Shown here one piece after another: positions 1 through 9,901 of a stretch of 64,000 bases of DNA. Source of the DNA: Flavihumibacter soli (GTDB lineage: Bacteria; Bacteroidota; Bacteroidia; Sphingobacteriales; Sphingobacteriaceae). The notes under the pieces were generated by a model. The model did no database searches, was not told where the DNA came from, and worked only from the letters and a program-made list of their open reading frames with translations. The stretch's first letter is position 1. Every line of letters starts with the position of its first letter. The DNA lies in NCBI RefSeq assembly GCF_010692725.1, contig NZ_JAAFZB010000087.1:1-64000 (forward strand), written 5' to 3'. A program made the translations under genes and the position numbers.

Positions 1-61
1 AAGTTAAGCCCGCCAGAGCCAATGGTACTGCCGTAACAGGTGGGAGAGTAGGTCGGTGCCC
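1..61 (+). rRNA. rrf: 5S ribosomal RNA, 3' end (partial)
   Basis: The first bases read AAGCCCGCCAGAGCC, then GATGGTACTGC-like sequence, then GGGAGAGTAGGTCGGTGCC, which is the conserved 3' half of bacterial 5S rRNA in the form usual for Bacteroidota. The 5' half lies left of the window. It implies that a ribosomal RNA operon ends here; the exact 3' end is approximate. Confidence 0.93.
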
Positions 62-69
62 AATTTTAT

Positions 70-108
70 AAAACCCTTGTCCAGAAAATGGATGAGGGTT
101 TTTTTTTG
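70..108 (+). terminator. rRNA operon terminator
   Basis: Arms AAAACCC and AGGGTTTT enclose a loop that can pair further (TCCA with TGGA), followed by a run of nine T. It lies directly after the 5S rRNA end, as expected for an intrinsic terminator of the rRNA operon. Confidence 0.85.
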
Positions 109-188
109 AATAGAAATTTCCTTCTAAGTATTGACGTAGAAATTCCTCAGGTTTCATATCGCAATTCACAAAATAAAAAAACAGTTTA

Positions 189-210
189 ATAAGCTTTGCC
201 CAAAGCTTAT
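189..210. promoter_or_regulatory. Perfect 22-bp inverted repeat before the helicase gene
   Basis: Arms ATAAGCTTTG (189-198) and CAAAGCTTAT (201-210) are exact reverse complements separated by CC. The repeat ends 19 bases before the helicase ATG, so it is either an operator or a hairpin in the mRNA leader. No run of T follows, so it is not a classical terminator. Function is inferred only from position. Confidence 0.5.
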
Positions 211-229
211 ATTCAATGCAAATAAACCT

Positions 230-2746
230 ATGGAATCATTCACTTTACCCTTTCAACTGGCTGCCGACTTCATAAATGGCACTAACCGCGCAGTTTTCCT
301 TACAGGAAAAGCTGGGACGGGTAAAACAACATTTCTCAAACACATCAAACAGCATATTCCTAAACAGACTGCCGTCATCGCTCCAACAGGGGTGGCAGCA
401 ATCAATGCTGGTGGTTCTACGATACATTCTTTTTTTCAATTGCCCTTTAGCCCTTACCTGCCGGAAGCGAAAGGGACCACTCTAAGCAACGCAGTATGCG
501 GTAAAAATGATCTGATTGGCCGTATCAAGCTTAACACCAAGCGGCGTAAGGTACTTCAAGAGCTCGAGCTGCTGATCATTGATGAGATCAGTATGGTAAG
601 GTGTGACACCCTTGACGCTGTCGATGTGATCCTCAGGCATGTCAGGCATCGTCCGAATGAGCCCTTCGGCGGAGTTCAGATATTATTGATAGGTGATATA
701 TTCCAGCTGTCGCCGGTGGCGGTGCAGCATGAGTGGAATGAACTGCGTCAATATTATAACAGCCCTTATTTTTTCCACAGCAGGGTGATGATGCAAATAC
801 CACCTATTTACATAGAACTGGATAAGATATATCGACAAAAAAATGAAGACTTTATCAAAGTATTGAATGAGGTCCGAAACAATAATTTGTCGCCTGAAGG
901 ATATCTGCTTTTGCAGAAACGTTATGATCCCGAGTTTAGTCCCCCGGGTGATGAAAACTATATTACACTTTGTACTCATAACAGCATAGCTAATAGCATA
1001 AATATCCGGGAATTGGCGAATGTACCAGGGAAGGTGATCACTTTCAATGCGGCAATAAAAGGCGAATATCCCGAGAACAGCTACCCGATCGATAAGGAGC
1101 TTCAACTTAAGATAGGCGCAAAAGTGATGTTCATTAAAAATGACCTGGAGCAGGATAAACGTTTTTATAATGGAAAGATTGGCGTAATAGTATTTATGGA
1201 CAAGGATACCATCGGTGTACAATGCCCCAATGAGCCGGAGCCAATTATTGTAAGCCAATATGTATGGGAAAACATAAAGACCGAGGTTGATACCGTTACC
1301 CATCAACTTGATGAGAAGATCATCGGAACCTTTCAGCAATTTCCATTACGCTTGGCCTGGGCCATAACAATACACAAGAGCCAGGGATTGACATTCGAGA
1401 AAGCAATTATTGATGCGGGCAAGGCATTTGCTCCGGGACAGGTTTACGTGGCTCTAAGCAGATGTACTTCGTTGGAAGGCCTGGTGCTCAAAAGTCCCAT
1501 AAATTCCGGTAGCCTTTCAAATGACCAGCACATACTTCATTATAGTAGTAGCAAGCCCGCTGTAGAGGAAATCCAAGAGTTTCTGTCGAAAGAAAAGAAG
1601 CAATTTCACCAGCAGTTACTTTATCAACTCTTCGATTATGGTTTCTGTCAGAACTCTGTCGCGAATATTCTGACTTATATTCAGGCTAACAAAGAATCAT
1701 TTAACGCGGAAACAGAGGAGTTCATCCAGGGGCTGCAAGGGAAAATAAATGAACTCCAGCTTACTGCCCATAAGTTTCAGATCCAACTGCGGGGTCTTTA
1801 CACTGGAGTATCCCATATACGGGATGAGTTGCAGAGCCGTATCACAGCGGCTTCTAATTATTTTAAAGATAAGGTTGCTGAGTTAATTCTGTTAATTAAC
1901 CAGTCTGTCGCTGAAACGGATAGTAAGCTTCATGCACAAACATTTAATGACGCACTGAACGATCTATTCATTGTGTTTGCTCAGAAGCAGCATATTATGT
2001 TGAGAATTCACGAGTCTTATTCAGTTGAAGAATTTTATAAAGCACGGCGAAGCTTCATAGTTCCGAAGTTTAAAGTGAATGCCTATTCAGGAAAGAAAAA
2101 TGAAATAACTGGCCCTTCGGTCAGTGCTCACCCTCATCTGCTTATGGAATTGAAGTCGCTAAGAAATCAAATCTGTGAGGCAAAAGATCTGCCCGTATAC
2201 ATGGTAGCCAGCACCTCAACACTTGACGAGCTGGCGAATTATCTCCCTATAACCCTGGACGATCTTTCCCGGATATCAGGATTCGGTACCGCCAAGGTAG
2301 AATCCTATGGTCAACGGTTTCTCGACATTATTGCAGAATACTGCTCCCGGAATAATTTAACTACCCTGATGCACACCAAACCAGGCAAGGTGGCCAGAAA
2401 GCAAAAGAGCCTAAAAGAAAAAGTCTCTAAAGCCGATACAAAATCTATCTCTTTTCAATATTTCAAATCAGGGAAGAGTCTTACCGAGATAGCAGAAATG
2501 CGCAATTTGACAACTGGTACTATTCACGGGCATCTTGCATACTATGTTGTTTCCGGGAAGTTGGATCTGTATGAATTGATCAATGAGGAGAAAGTTGTCT
2601 TAATTGAGGATGCTCTGAAAAAATCCCGCGAGGATAATTTGAATAGCTTGAAACACAAATTGGGTGATAGGGTTAGCTATGACGAGATTCGTCTGGTCTC
2701 AATATTACATAAGGAGAAACAAAGCTTAGATTCCGAGCATGCGTGA
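230..2746 (+). CDS. PIF1/RecD2-like helicase with HRDC and C-terminal helix-turn-helix domains
   Basis: An 838-residue superfamily 1 helicase. Walker A GKAGTGKT is at about residues 26-33, Walker B with DEIS at 118-121, and the late motifs TIHKSQG (about 380) and YVALSRC (about 405) match PIF1/RecD-type helicases. A long middle region of charged helices follows. Residues of about 637-710 form an HRDC domain (nucleic-acid binding, as in RecQ), and about 737-783 form a helix-turn-helix of the type found at the end of some RecQ/PIF1 proteins. It probably unwinds DNA in repair or at replication barriers. The ATG at 230 is chosen because the P-loop begins soon after. It stands alone, downstream of the rRNA terminator and a 22-bp palindrome. 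Family assignment is firm; the exact role is not. Confidence 0.9.
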   Translation: MESFTLPFQLAADFINGTNRAVFLTGKAGTGKTTFLKHIKQHIPKQTAVIAPTGVAAINAGGSTIHSFFQLPFSPYLPEAKGTTLSNAVCGKNDLIGRIKLNTKRRKVLQELELLIIDEISMVRCDTLDAVDVILRHVRHRPNEPFGGVQILLIGDIFQLSPVAVQHEWNELRQYYNSPYFFHSRVMMQIPPIYIELDKIYRQKNEDFIKVLNEVRNNNLSPEGYLLLQKRYDPEFSPPGDENYITLCTHNSIANSINIRELANVPGKVITFNAAIKGEYPENSYPIDKELQLKIGAKVMFIKNDLEQDKRFYNGKIGVIVFMDKDTIGVQCPNEPEPIIVSQYVWENIKTEVDTVTHQLDEKIIGTFQQFPLRLAWAITIHKSQGLTFEKAIIDAGKAFAPGQVYVALSRCTSLEGLVLKSPINSGSLSNDQHILHYSSSKPAVEEIQEFLSKEKKQFHQQLLYQLFDYGFCQNSVANILTYIQANKESFNAETEEFIQGLQGKINELQLTAHKFQIQLRGLYTGVSHIRDELQSRITAASNYFKDKVAELILLINQSVAETDSKLHAQTFNDALNDLFIVFAQKQHIMLRIHESYSVEEFYKARRSFIVPKFKVNAYSGKKNEITGPSVSAHPHLLMELKSLRNQICEAKDLPVYMVASTSTLDELANYLPITLDDLSRISGFGTAKVESYGQRFLDIIAEYCSRNNLTTLMHTKPGKVARKQKSLKEKVSKADTKSISFQYFKSGKSLTEIAEMRNLTTGTIHGHLAYYVVSGKLDLYELINEEKVVLIEDALKKSREDNLNSLKHKLGDRVSYDEIRLVSILHKEKQSLDSEHA

Positions 2747-2844
2747 GCTACGATATAGTTGGTGCTATACCAGGTAACAGCCGCTTCGGTACCTTCTTCG
2801 TCGCAATCTACCCGATGGCTTTGCAAACACCTTTATTAAAAACC

Positions 2845-2877
2845 TTGATAGCATGCCAACGTTAATTCTTATATTTG
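2845..2877 (+). promoter_or_regulatory. Promoter of the desaturase gene
   Basis: A full match to the Bacteroidota -7 element (TAnnTTTG) is present as TATATTTG at 2870-2877, with TTG at 2845-2847 about 22 bases upstream as a possible -33 element. The ATG follows 15 bases later, so the untranslated leader would be only about 9 bases. Confidence 0.6.
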
Positions 2878-2892
2878 AACTTTTAAGATTTA

Positions 2893-3876
2893 ATGATGGA
2901 TATTAGTTTTGGCGCCCGTGGCGAAGTAATGAAGCATGTTGAAAAATTCATGCTTGATTCAATGGATGACTATTTAAAACCGATTGACACTAACTGGCAG
3001 CCCGCGGATTTTCTTCCGGACTCAACCCAAGACAATTTTTTTCAGGGAGTACGGGAACTTCAGGAAAATGCCCGCGATATTTCCTATGACCTGATGGCTG
3101 TTTTAATTGGCGATACCATCACCGAAGAGGCACTTCCTACGTATGAATCATGGCTCACAATGGTCGAAGGGATTTCCAAAGACGAAAACCAGGGCTGGAT
3201 GAAATGGGTAAGAATGTGGACCGCTGAAGAAAACAGACATGGTGATCTGCTGAATAAATATCTTTATTTGTCCGGACGTGTGAATATGCGTCAAATGGAA
3301 GTATCAACTCAATACCTCATTGCCGATGGCTTTGATATCGGTACAGGGCATGATCCATATCGTAACTTCATTTACACCAGTTTCCAGGAACTGGCCACTA
3401 ATATTTCTCACCGACGCGTTGCATCGCTGGCAAAGAAAGCGGGTGATACATTACTCTCGAAGATGTGCGGTGTGATCGCATCGGATGAAGCCCGTCATGC
3501 TAAAGCTTACAAGGATTTTATGAGCGAGATCTTCCGGGTTGATCCGAATGAAGCTATGATCGCTTTCGAAGATATGATGCGTCAAAAGATTGTGATGCCC
3601 GCTCATTTCCTACGGGAAGTAGGGCTGAAAATGGGACAAACCTTCGGTCATTTCACTGATGCTGCTCAACGTCTGGGTGTGTATACGGCGATAGACTATG
3701 TGGATATTATGAAACAGCTTATTATTGACTGGAACGTAGAAAGCCTGGGCGATCTGAATGAAAGCGGCGAAAAAGCGCGTGACTATGTTTTGCAATTGCC
3801 AAACCGCCTATTGCGTGTTGCCGAGCGAATGAAAAATCCTTCACTGGAATATAAATTCAGCTGGATAGCTGGATAA
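2893..3876 (+). CDS. Acyl-ACP desaturase (soluble diiron)
   Basis: A 327-residue protein of the stearoyl-ACP 9-desaturase family, which introduces a double bond into acyl chains bound to acyl carrier protein using a diiron centre, O2 and reduced ferredoxin. The two iron-binding motifs are visible: EENRHG at about residues 111-116 and DEARH at about 197-201. There is no membrane segment or signal peptide, as expected for the soluble family. The first ATG is kept because a TATATTTG promoter sits 15 bases upstream, although ATG codons at 2896 and 2929 are alternatives. It is monocistronic and ends at a perfect palindromic terminator. Likely role is membrane-lipid unsaturation. Confidence 0.9.
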   Translation: MMDISFGARGEVMKHVEKFMLDSMDDYLKPIDTNWQPADFLPDSTQDNFFQGVRELQENARDISYDLMAVLIGDTITEEALPTYESWLTMVEGISKDENQGWMKWVRMWTAEENRHGDLLNKYLYLSGRVNMRQMEVSTQYLIADGFDIGTGHDPYRNFIYTSFQELATNISHRRVASLAKKAGDTLLSKMCGVIASDEARHAKAYKDFMSEIFRVDPNEAMIAFEDMMRQKIVMPAHFLREVGLKMGQTFGHFTDAAQRLGVYTAIDYVDIMKQLIIDWNVESLGDLNESGEKARDYVLQLPNRLLRVAERMKNPSLEYKFSWIAG

Positions 3877-3880
3877 GAAT

Positions 3881-3910
3881 AAAAAAGGCGAGTCTAGACT
3901 CGCCTTTTTT
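3881..3910. terminator. Bidirectional terminator, perfect 30-bp palindrome
   Basis: The whole segment is self-complementary: six A, GGCGAGTCT, then AGACTCGCC and six T. The A-tract on one side and T-tract on the other make it work as an intrinsic terminator for both the desaturase (+) and the convergent Gfo/Idh gene (-). Confidence 0.92.
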
Positions 3911-3932
3911 ATTAAAGATTACATTCGTATTC

Positions 3933-5297
3933 TCAAACTAACTGCATTTTTTTAGGATTCCATAAAATAGGACCTTCCTTGCGATAGCTGTCATTACATA
4001 GAAGTGCAGGTGCAGCGGCCCGGTATCCGAAAACAGCATCCTCCGCAACCTTGTCTCCATTACGAATAGCATTATAGAAGTTCGCGAAATGATCATACGG
4101 CCCGCCCAGATAGCCTTTCTCCGCTGCAAATGTGTACTCCTCCGGAGGTAATATTCTTTTCCTTCCGATAATTGACGATCCGGCCTTTCGCATCTGTTCA
4201 ATATAGAAAGGATCGTCAGAATCAACACTTTTATTTCTTTTAAGGGTGACGCCATCCCAGGTTACATCCATTGAGCCTTCGGTGCCTACAAGTTTCAGAT
4301 ACGTTGTGCCGCTAGTACCATCAACAAAATTACATCTGAGCGACAGGTTGAATGCCGGGTGTTTATCTGTTTCAGGATAATCGAAGGTTCCCAATAATAC
4401 GTCAGGAACTTCTCTTCCGTCCTTCCAGTATCTCAGTCCTCCGGATGCATATATCTTATTCGGACCATATGAATCGGTTATAAAATGCAGACTCGAGAAA
4501 AGGTGAACAAACAGATCGCCCGCCATTCCGGTTCCATAATCTTTATAATTTCGCCATCTGAAGAATCTTGTTGCGTCGAAAGGCTGTTTGTTTGTATTGC
4601 TGACGAATGTTTCCCAGTCTACTGTTTGAGGTGACGCATCCGACGGAATAGGATATTGCCAGGCACCGATAGGTGAGTGACGGGCCCAGAAGCCCTCCGC
4701 GTAGATCAGTTTGCCAATAGCTCCCTCTGCAAGTAACTCTTTAGCTTTCTCATTACCTAAGGAAGAAACTCCCTGACTACCTACCTGGAAGACCTTACCT
4801 GTCTGTTTCTGAACTTTTATAATGTCCGGTCCTTCTTCTATCGAGTGAACCATTGGCTTCTCACAATAAACATGTTTACCAGCCCTCATTGCGTCAATTG
4901 AGATTTGCTGATGCCAATGGTCAGGGGTGGCTACAATTACTGCATCCACATCCGGCCGGGCGAGAATCTCTTTATAGCTTCGTGTGGTATATAATTCGGA
5001 TCCCCAGCGACCTTGAGCGTCTTTCAGTCGCCCATCATAGAGATCGCAAACTGCCACCAGTTTCGATCCTGGAACTTTTAATCCGGTTAATGTGTCCTGC
5101 ACACCCATGCCACCTGCTCCGATCAGGGCAATATTTATCTGATCATTGGCACTAAAACCTGCCTGCCTGCTGATTGACTGATAAAGGCCTGATTCGGTTT
5201 CTTCGGCAAAGACATTCGCTCCGACAGCCACCGCAGCAGTTGTAGTCGCCAGTTTTCTGATAAAGCCTCTTCTCGAGGCCTGGGAATTCTCTTTCAT
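3933..5297 (-). CDS. Secreted Gfo/Idh/MocA family oxidoreductase
   Basis: A 454-residue NAD(P)-dependent sugar oxidoreductase. The N-terminus has a twin-arginine signal (SRRGFIRK) followed by an Ala-rich stretch, so it should be exported folded, probably with its cofactor. The Rossmann motif IGAGGMG lies near residue 57, and the family motif EKP near residue 145. A start is expected at the ATG just before the twin-Arg signal. It is 34 bases downstream of a DUF1080 gene on the same strand, so the two are probably co-transcribed. Gfo/Idh enzymes paired with DUF1080 proteins are known to oxidise glycosides at C3 so that the partner can cleave them; substrate here is unknown. Confidence 0.88.
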   Translation of the reverse strand: MKENSQASRRGFIRKLATTTAAVAVGANVFAEETESGLYQSISRQAGFSANDQINIALIGAGGMGVQDTLTGLKVPGSKLVAVCDLYDGRLKDAQGRWGSELYTTRSYKEILARPDVDAVIVATPDHWHQQISIDAMRAGKHVYCEKPMVHSIEEGPDIIKVQKQTGKVFQVGSQGVSSLGNEKAKELLAEGAIGKLIYAEGFWARHSPIGAWQYPIPSDASPQTVDWETFVSNTNKQPFDATRFFRWRNYKDYGTGMAGDLFVHLFSSLHFITDSYGPNKIYASGGLRYWKDGREVPDVLLGTFDYPETDKHPAFNLSLRCNFVDGTSGTTYLKLVGTEGSMDVTWDGVTLKRNKSVDSDDPFYIEQMRKAGSSIIGRKRILPPEEYTFAAEKGYLGGPYDHFANFYNAIRNGDKVAEDAVFGYRAAAPALLCNDSYRKEGPILWNPKKMQLV

Positions 5298-5331
5298 GTA
5301 CTCTGTATCGTTGTTAAGTATTTGGGTTAGA

Positions 5332-5940
5332 TTAATTTTTCAGTTCTTTAATTAGAATGTCCTTCCACCTGACTTTTATCCCGCCACCATCATGTATCTG
5401 CAGGGCGATAAATCCGTCACCTTTTCCAATTTTTTCATCTTTTAATTGCACCATCTTCTTGTCATTGAGCCAGGTAGTCACTTCGTTATTTATCACACGG
5501 ATACGCATATGGTTCCAGTCAACTTCCTTTAGATGTTCCTCATCCTTTTGAGCCGGCTTTATCAGCCAGCCACGTCCGTATGATTCATAAATTCCCCCGG
5601 TGCTATGCCCTTTCGGAGCTACTTCAACCTGCCAGCCACTGATCTTTGTACCATCAATGCCTGACCGAATAAAGACGCCGCTATTCCCGTTCGCTTCCAG
5701 CTTGAACTTTAGATCAAGAATAAAATTTTTATATGATTTTACGGTCGAAAGGTAGCCATATTGTTTGTCAGGTCCGCTCTCACAAACCAATTCCCCATTT
5801 TCTACGAACCATTTCTCTGTACCGTGAATGGTCCAGCCCGTTAAATCTTTACTATTGAATAATGACTGGTAGGAGGAGTTTTTAGGGGTGCTGAATGAAA
5901 CGAGGCACAGTGAAATCAGAATGATAAAAAGGTTTTTCAT
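5332..5940 (-). CDS. DUF1080 protein (3-keto-disaccharide hydrolase family), secreted
   Basis: A 202-residue protein with a short signal peptide (hydrophobic from residue 4, ending near SFSTP) and one concanavalin-like beta-sandwich of the DUF1080 family: SLFNSKDLTGW at the start and GGIKVRWKDILIKEL at the end are characteristic. Family members hydrolyse or eliminate 3-keto-glycosides, and also occur as general sugar-binding domains. It is the first gene of a two-gene unit with the exported Gfo/Idh oxidoreductase, which fits an oxidise-then-cleave pathway in the periplasm. The substrate cannot be read from the sequence. Confidence 0.88.
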   Translation of the reverse strand: MKNLFIILISLCLVSFSTPKNSSYQSLFNSKDLTGWTIHGTEKWFVENGELVCESGPDKQYGYLSTVKSYKNFILDLKFKLEANGNSGVFIRSGIDGTKISGWQVEVAPKGHSTGGIYESYGRGWLIKPAQKDEEHLKEVDWNHMRIRVINNEVTTWLNDKKMVQLKDEKIGKGDGFIALQIHDGGGIKVRWKDILIKELKN

Positions 5941-6447
5941 TTATTGCCAATTAAAGTGTTTAGCTACTATATGCGTTTAACTGAGGGCATACTCTATTAA
6001 AAATAAATGTAACACCTTAAATAGCTTATTTCAACAGCATTTAATAATTTAATTTATTCGATGTGAAAGCCGGGGTTAGGCAAGGAGGGATTAAACGATC
6101 AAATCAAGGCAGTCACAAGTCATTCCTGCGTCGACCTGATAAGGGGTCAGTATTGCGGTGTCTCGGCTCCGGTTAAAAATGAGGGCATGCAATTCGTTAC
6201 CACGCATACGCAGAAAAACTCTTTAAGAGGAAGATCGGCGAAAGCTCGTAAATTATGACAGTAACGCCCGCGGAAATTGTTAAAGTTCCTGCCGTTCGTA
6301 AAATCATTGAATTACAGCGCGCAGGGATCCCAAATAAGCATGGAATCGCTAACTATAACATTATTTGAAATACAGGCCGTCTGCCGGTGTCAGGACATTT
6401 ATTTGTTTTAGATAACCTGCAGATAACGACTTTTTCTTTGCATTCCT
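5941..6447. other. Intergenic region, possible gene remnant
   Basis: About 500 bases between the DUF1080 gene and icmF with no convincing gene. A 37-codon frame from an ATG at 6255 (ending at a TGA near 6368) reads VRKIIELQRAGIPNKH, which looks protein-like, and the frame just before it also reads plausibly up to a stop at 6256. The two could be debris of a decayed gene, but I do not recognise the family. No promoter or terminator stands out. Confidence 0.3.
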
Positions 6448-9400
6448 TTACATATTCCTTCTATACTGACCCCCAACCTGGTAAAGGGCAGCGGATATTT
6501 GTCCCAGAGAACAAACCTTGCAGACTTCCATCAGACTGTCGAAGATGTTTTCGCCTCCTACAGCCTTTTGCTGCAACTCTTTCAATAAGGCGCCGGAAAC
6601 AGCGCTGTTCCGTTCCTGAAAAGCATTCAGAGCCGCAATCTGGAATTGCTTCTCTTCTTCGGTTGCACGGATCACTTCTGACGGCACTATCGTCGGCGAA
6701 CCATTTTTATTCAAAAAGGTGTTAACACCAATGATTGGATATTCGCCCGTGTGTTTCAAAGTTTCATAGTATAGCGACTCCTCCTGGATCTTTCCGCGTT
6801 GATACATCGTCTCCATCGCGCCCAAGACACCACCGCGATCATTGATACGCTTGAATTCCGCCAGTACCGCTTCTTCGACCAGGTCGGTAAGATCTTCAAT
6901 GATGAATGATCCCTGGAGCGGATTTTCGTTCTTAGCTAAACCCAGCTCCCTGTTGATGATCAGTTGTATAGCCATGGCCCTCCGCACTGATTCTTCGGTC
7001 GGAGTGGTGATCGCTTCGTCGTAGGCGTTCGTGTGAAGCGAATTGCAGTTATCATAAATAGCATAAAGGGCCTGCAGCGTTGTGCGAATATCATTAAAGT
7101 CGATCTCCTGAGCATGCAATGATCTGCCGGAGGTTTGAATATGATATTTCAGCTTTTGCGAGCGGTCATTTCCTTTATACTTATTCTTGATCGCCTTCGC
7201 CCAAATTCGGCGAGCTACCCTGCCGATCACCGAATATTCGGGATCAGTGCCGTTCGAGAAGAAGAACGACAGGTTAGGGGCAAAGTCATCGATATTCATT
7301 CCGCGGCTTAAATAATATTCCACGAAAGTGAAGCCATTACTTAATGTGAAGGCCAGTTGGGAGATTGGATTAGCTCCCGCCTCTGCGATATGGTAGCCCG
7401 AAATAGACACTGAATAAAAGTTGCGAACCTTATTGTCAATGAAATATTTCTGTATATCACCCATCATCCGCAAGGCAAACTCTGTCGAAAATATACAGGT
7501 ATTCTGTGCCTGGTCTTCTTTCAATATATCAGCCTGTACTGTTCCGCGAACGCTGGCAATGGCGTAGGCTTTTATCTTGTCATAAACATTTTTCGGCAAT
7601 ACCTGGTCGCCAGTAACTCCCAGGAGCATCAGGCCCAAGCCATCATTGCCCGCCGGTAACTCACCCTGGTATGCTGGGCGGGAAGCTCCCTTAGACGCGT
7701 AAATCTCGTTAATTTTATCATCTACCTCTTTTTCAAGGCCATTTTCCCGGATATACTTCTCACATTGCTGATCGGTAGCAGCGTTCATGAAAAAGCCGAG
7801 TAGCATAGGCGCCGGGCCGTTGATGGTCATGGATACCGAAGTCGAAGCATGGCAAAGGTCAAATCCCGAGTATAGTTTTTTAGCGTCGTCAAGGGTGGCT
7901 ATGCTTACACCTGAGTTGCCGATCTTTCCATAAATGTCAGGCCGGATATGCGGATCCTCTCCGTATAAAGTCACTGAGTCGAACGCAGTAGACAGACGGT
8001 GTGCAGGCTGTCCCAGCGATACGTAGTGGAAGCGCTTGTTAGTTCGCTCCGGTCCCCCTTCACCGGCAAACATCCTTGTCGGATCTTCACCTTCGCGCTT
8101 CAGCGGAAAAACTCCGGCCGCATATGGGAATTCGCCCGGAACATTCTCAGTCAGCAGCCAGCGCAGGATATCGCCCCAATCCTCGTAACGTGGCAGTGAG
8201 ATCTTCGGAATGCGTAATTTCGAGAGTGATTCATAATAAAGCGACTGGCGAATCTCTTTATCCCTAACCTTAAATATAAATTCATCTTCCTTGTATCGCT
8301 TCAGGGTTTCGGGCCATTCACGCAGCAAACGCCTGCATTCCCCGTCGAGGTTTTCTTCGAGATGCCGGTAAACCTCGGTCAAGCCCTCACCGATGGAAAG
8401 TGACTTATCGTCGGCGGCCATGTTCAGAACACCTCTAACCTGGTACATCTGCCGGGCGATCTTACATTGCTTATTTACCCAATTGTTATAATCCTGACTT
8501 GCTTCAGCGATCTCTGACAGGTAGCGCGTGCGGTCGGGAGGTATAATATAAATCTTTTCCGATTGATTAACAGACAACTCCGTATGTGCCGCAAAATCAA
8601 CACCGGTCTTGTCCCGAATTGTCTTCATGATCGCTGAGAACAGGTTATTCATCCCGGGATCATTAAACTGCGAAGCCATCGTACCAAAAACGGGGAGGTC
8701 TTCATCATTGGCGTTGAAGAGCTGGTGATTACGTTTGAACTGCTTACGTACGTCGCGGATGCCGTCCAAAGCACCACGCTTATCAAATTTATTGATGGCC
8801 ACCAGGTCTGCGAAATCCAGCATATCAATTTTTTCCAGCTGCGTAGCCGCCCCGAATTCCGGGGTCATAACATACAGGGAAACATCGCAGTGCTCCGTTA
8901 TTTCCGTGTCAGACTGTCCGATACCCGAGGTTTCAACAATCACAAGGTCAAATCCCCCGGCCTTACATATGTCGATGGACTCCTGCACATATTTCGAAAG
9001 TGCCAGATTAGCCTGCCTTGTTGCCAGCGAGCGCATGTAAACCCTCGGATTATTAATGGAGTTCATCCGGATACGATCACCGAGAAGAGCGCCGCCCGTT
9101 TTCCTTTTCGAGGGATCCACTGAAATGATTGCCAGTGACTTATCGGTTTCTATCAGAAAGCGTCGCACCAGTTCATCGACCAGCGATGATTTTCCTGCGC
9201 CCCCGGTCCCGGTAATTCCTAATACCGGTATATTCTTTTCACTTAACAGCTTTTTTATTTCCTTCAAAAACTGCTCTGCTTCTTTGGGGTGATTTTCAGC
9301 AACCGTAATTGCGGAGGCTATAGCCTTGGTCTCCTTATTCAGGATCTCTTTGAATTCCCCGTTCAGTTTTGTCCTGGTTAGGAAATCGCATTGCATCAGC

Positions 9401-9816
9401 ATGTCATTGATCATACCCTGCAATCCCATCTTTCGGCCGTCATCAGGAGAATAGATCTGGCTGATACCATATTCTTTCAGTTCCTGGATCTCATATGGAA
9501 GAATCACGCCGCCGCCACCGGCAAATATCTTAATGTGGCCGGCACCGCGCTCCTGAAGCAGGTCATACATATATTTAAAATATTCAATATGGCCCCCCTG
9601 GTAGGAGGTCATCGCGATACCCTGAACATCTTCCTGTATAGCGCAATTAACGACTTCATCCACAGAGCGGTTATGACCCAGGTGGATCACTTCAGCACCC
9701 GAAGACTGCAGAATGCGGCGCATTATATTGATGGTCGCGTCGTGCCCGTCGAACAGGGCTGCAGCCGTAACGAATCGTATTTTATTTTTAGGCTTATATA
9801 CCTCTATAATATCCAT
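6448..9816 (-). CDS. icmF: Fused isobutyryl-CoA mutase IcmF (B12-dependent) with MeaB-like GTPase domain
   Basis: An 1122-residue adenosylcobalamin enzyme that interconverts isobutyryl-CoA and n-butyryl-CoA (related branched acyl-CoAs are also used by some members). Order: B12-binding domain 1-145 with the cobalt-ligand His25 in DGHDAT, G-protein chaperone domain of about 195-410 (P-loop GTGGAGKS 203-210, ETSGIGQSD 295-303, NKFD 342-345), then the mutase barrel of about 545-1110. This order and length are those of IcmF, not of separate methylmalonyl-CoA mutase subunits. At the specificity positions it has Phe583 (RMFAG, where methylmalonyl-CoA mutases have RQYAG) and Gln771 (AQNT, where they have VRNT), which supports the isobutyryl type. 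The canonical DxHxxG motif ends in Thr instead of Gly. It stands alone between DUF1080 and corA. Confidence 0.93.
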   Translation of the reverse strand: MDIIEVYKPKNKIRFVTAAALFDGHDATINIMRRILQSSGAEVIHLGHNRSVDEVVNCAIQEDVQGIAMTSYQGGHIEYFKYMYDLLQERGAGHIKIFAGGGGVILPYEIQELKEYGISQIYSPDDGRKMGLQGMINDMLMQCDFLTRTKLNGEFKEILNKETKAIASAITVAENHPKEAEQFLKEIKKLLSEKNIPVLGITGTGGAGKSSLVDELVRRFLIETDKSLAIISVDPSKRKTGGALLGDRIRMNSINNPRVYMRSLATRQANLALSKYVQESIDICKAGGFDLVIVETSGIGQSDTEITEHCDVSLYVMTPEFGAATQLEKIDMLDFADLVAINKFDKRGALDGIRDVRKQFKRNHQLFNANDEDLPVFGTMASQFNDPGMNNLFSAIMKTIRDKTGVDFAAHTELSVNQSEKIYIIPPDRTRYLSEIAEASQDYNNWVNKQCKIARQMYQVRGVLNMAADDKSLSIGEGLTEVYRHLEENLDGECRRLLREWPETLKRYKEDEFIFKVRDKEIRQSLYYESLSKLRIPKISLPRYEDWGDILRWLLTENVPGEFPYAAGVFPLKREGEDPTRMFAGEGGPERTNKRFHYVSLGQPAHRLSTAFDSVTLYGEDPHIRPDIYGKIGNSGVSIATLDDAKKLYSGFDLCHASTSVSMTINGPAPMLLGFFMNAATDQQCEKYIRENGLEKEVDDKINEIYASKGASRPAYQGELPAGNDGLGLMLLGVTGDQVLPKNVYDKIKAYAIASVRGTVQADILKEDQAQNTCIFSTEFALRMMGDIQKYFIDNKVRNFYSVSISGYHIAEAGANPISQLAFTLSNGFTFVEYYLSRGMNIDDFAPNLSFFFSNGTDPEYSVIGRVARRIWAKAIKNKYKGNDRSQKLKYHIQTSGRSLHAQEIDFNDIRTTLQALYAIYDNCNSLHTNAYDEAITTPTEESVRRAMAIQLIINRELGLAKNENPLQGSFIIEDLTDLVEEAVLAEFKRINDRGGVLGAMETMYQRGKIQEESLYYETLKHTGEYPIIGVNTFLNKNGSPTIVPSEVIRATEEEKQFQIAALNAFQERNSAVSGALLKELQQKAVGGENIFDSLMEVCKVCSLGQISAALYQVGGQYRRNM

Positions 9817-9836
9817 AGTGTATTCAAAAGATTAGT

Positions 9837-9844
9837 CAAAGGTA
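9837..9844 (-). promoter_or_regulatory. -7 element of icmF
   Basis: On the minus strand this reads TACCTTTG, an exact match to TAnnTTTG, 20 bases before the icmF ATG. No clear -33 TTG is found at the right spacing. The leader would be about 13 bases long, too short for a cobalamin riboswitch. Confidence 0.5.
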
Positions 9845-9901
9845 ACCAAAAAATGCGTTTTAAAAGGTCCAACGCTGCCCTATACGGAAGACGATCAGCC
9901 T

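Noticed and set aside
683-1339. 218-codon open frame on the minus strand inside the helicase gene
   Set aside because: It lies antisense to clear helicase motifs and its content does not resemble a protein family.
9817-9901. Cobalamin riboswitch before icmF
   Set aside because: The leader is only about 13 bases; no B12-box-like sequence was seen.
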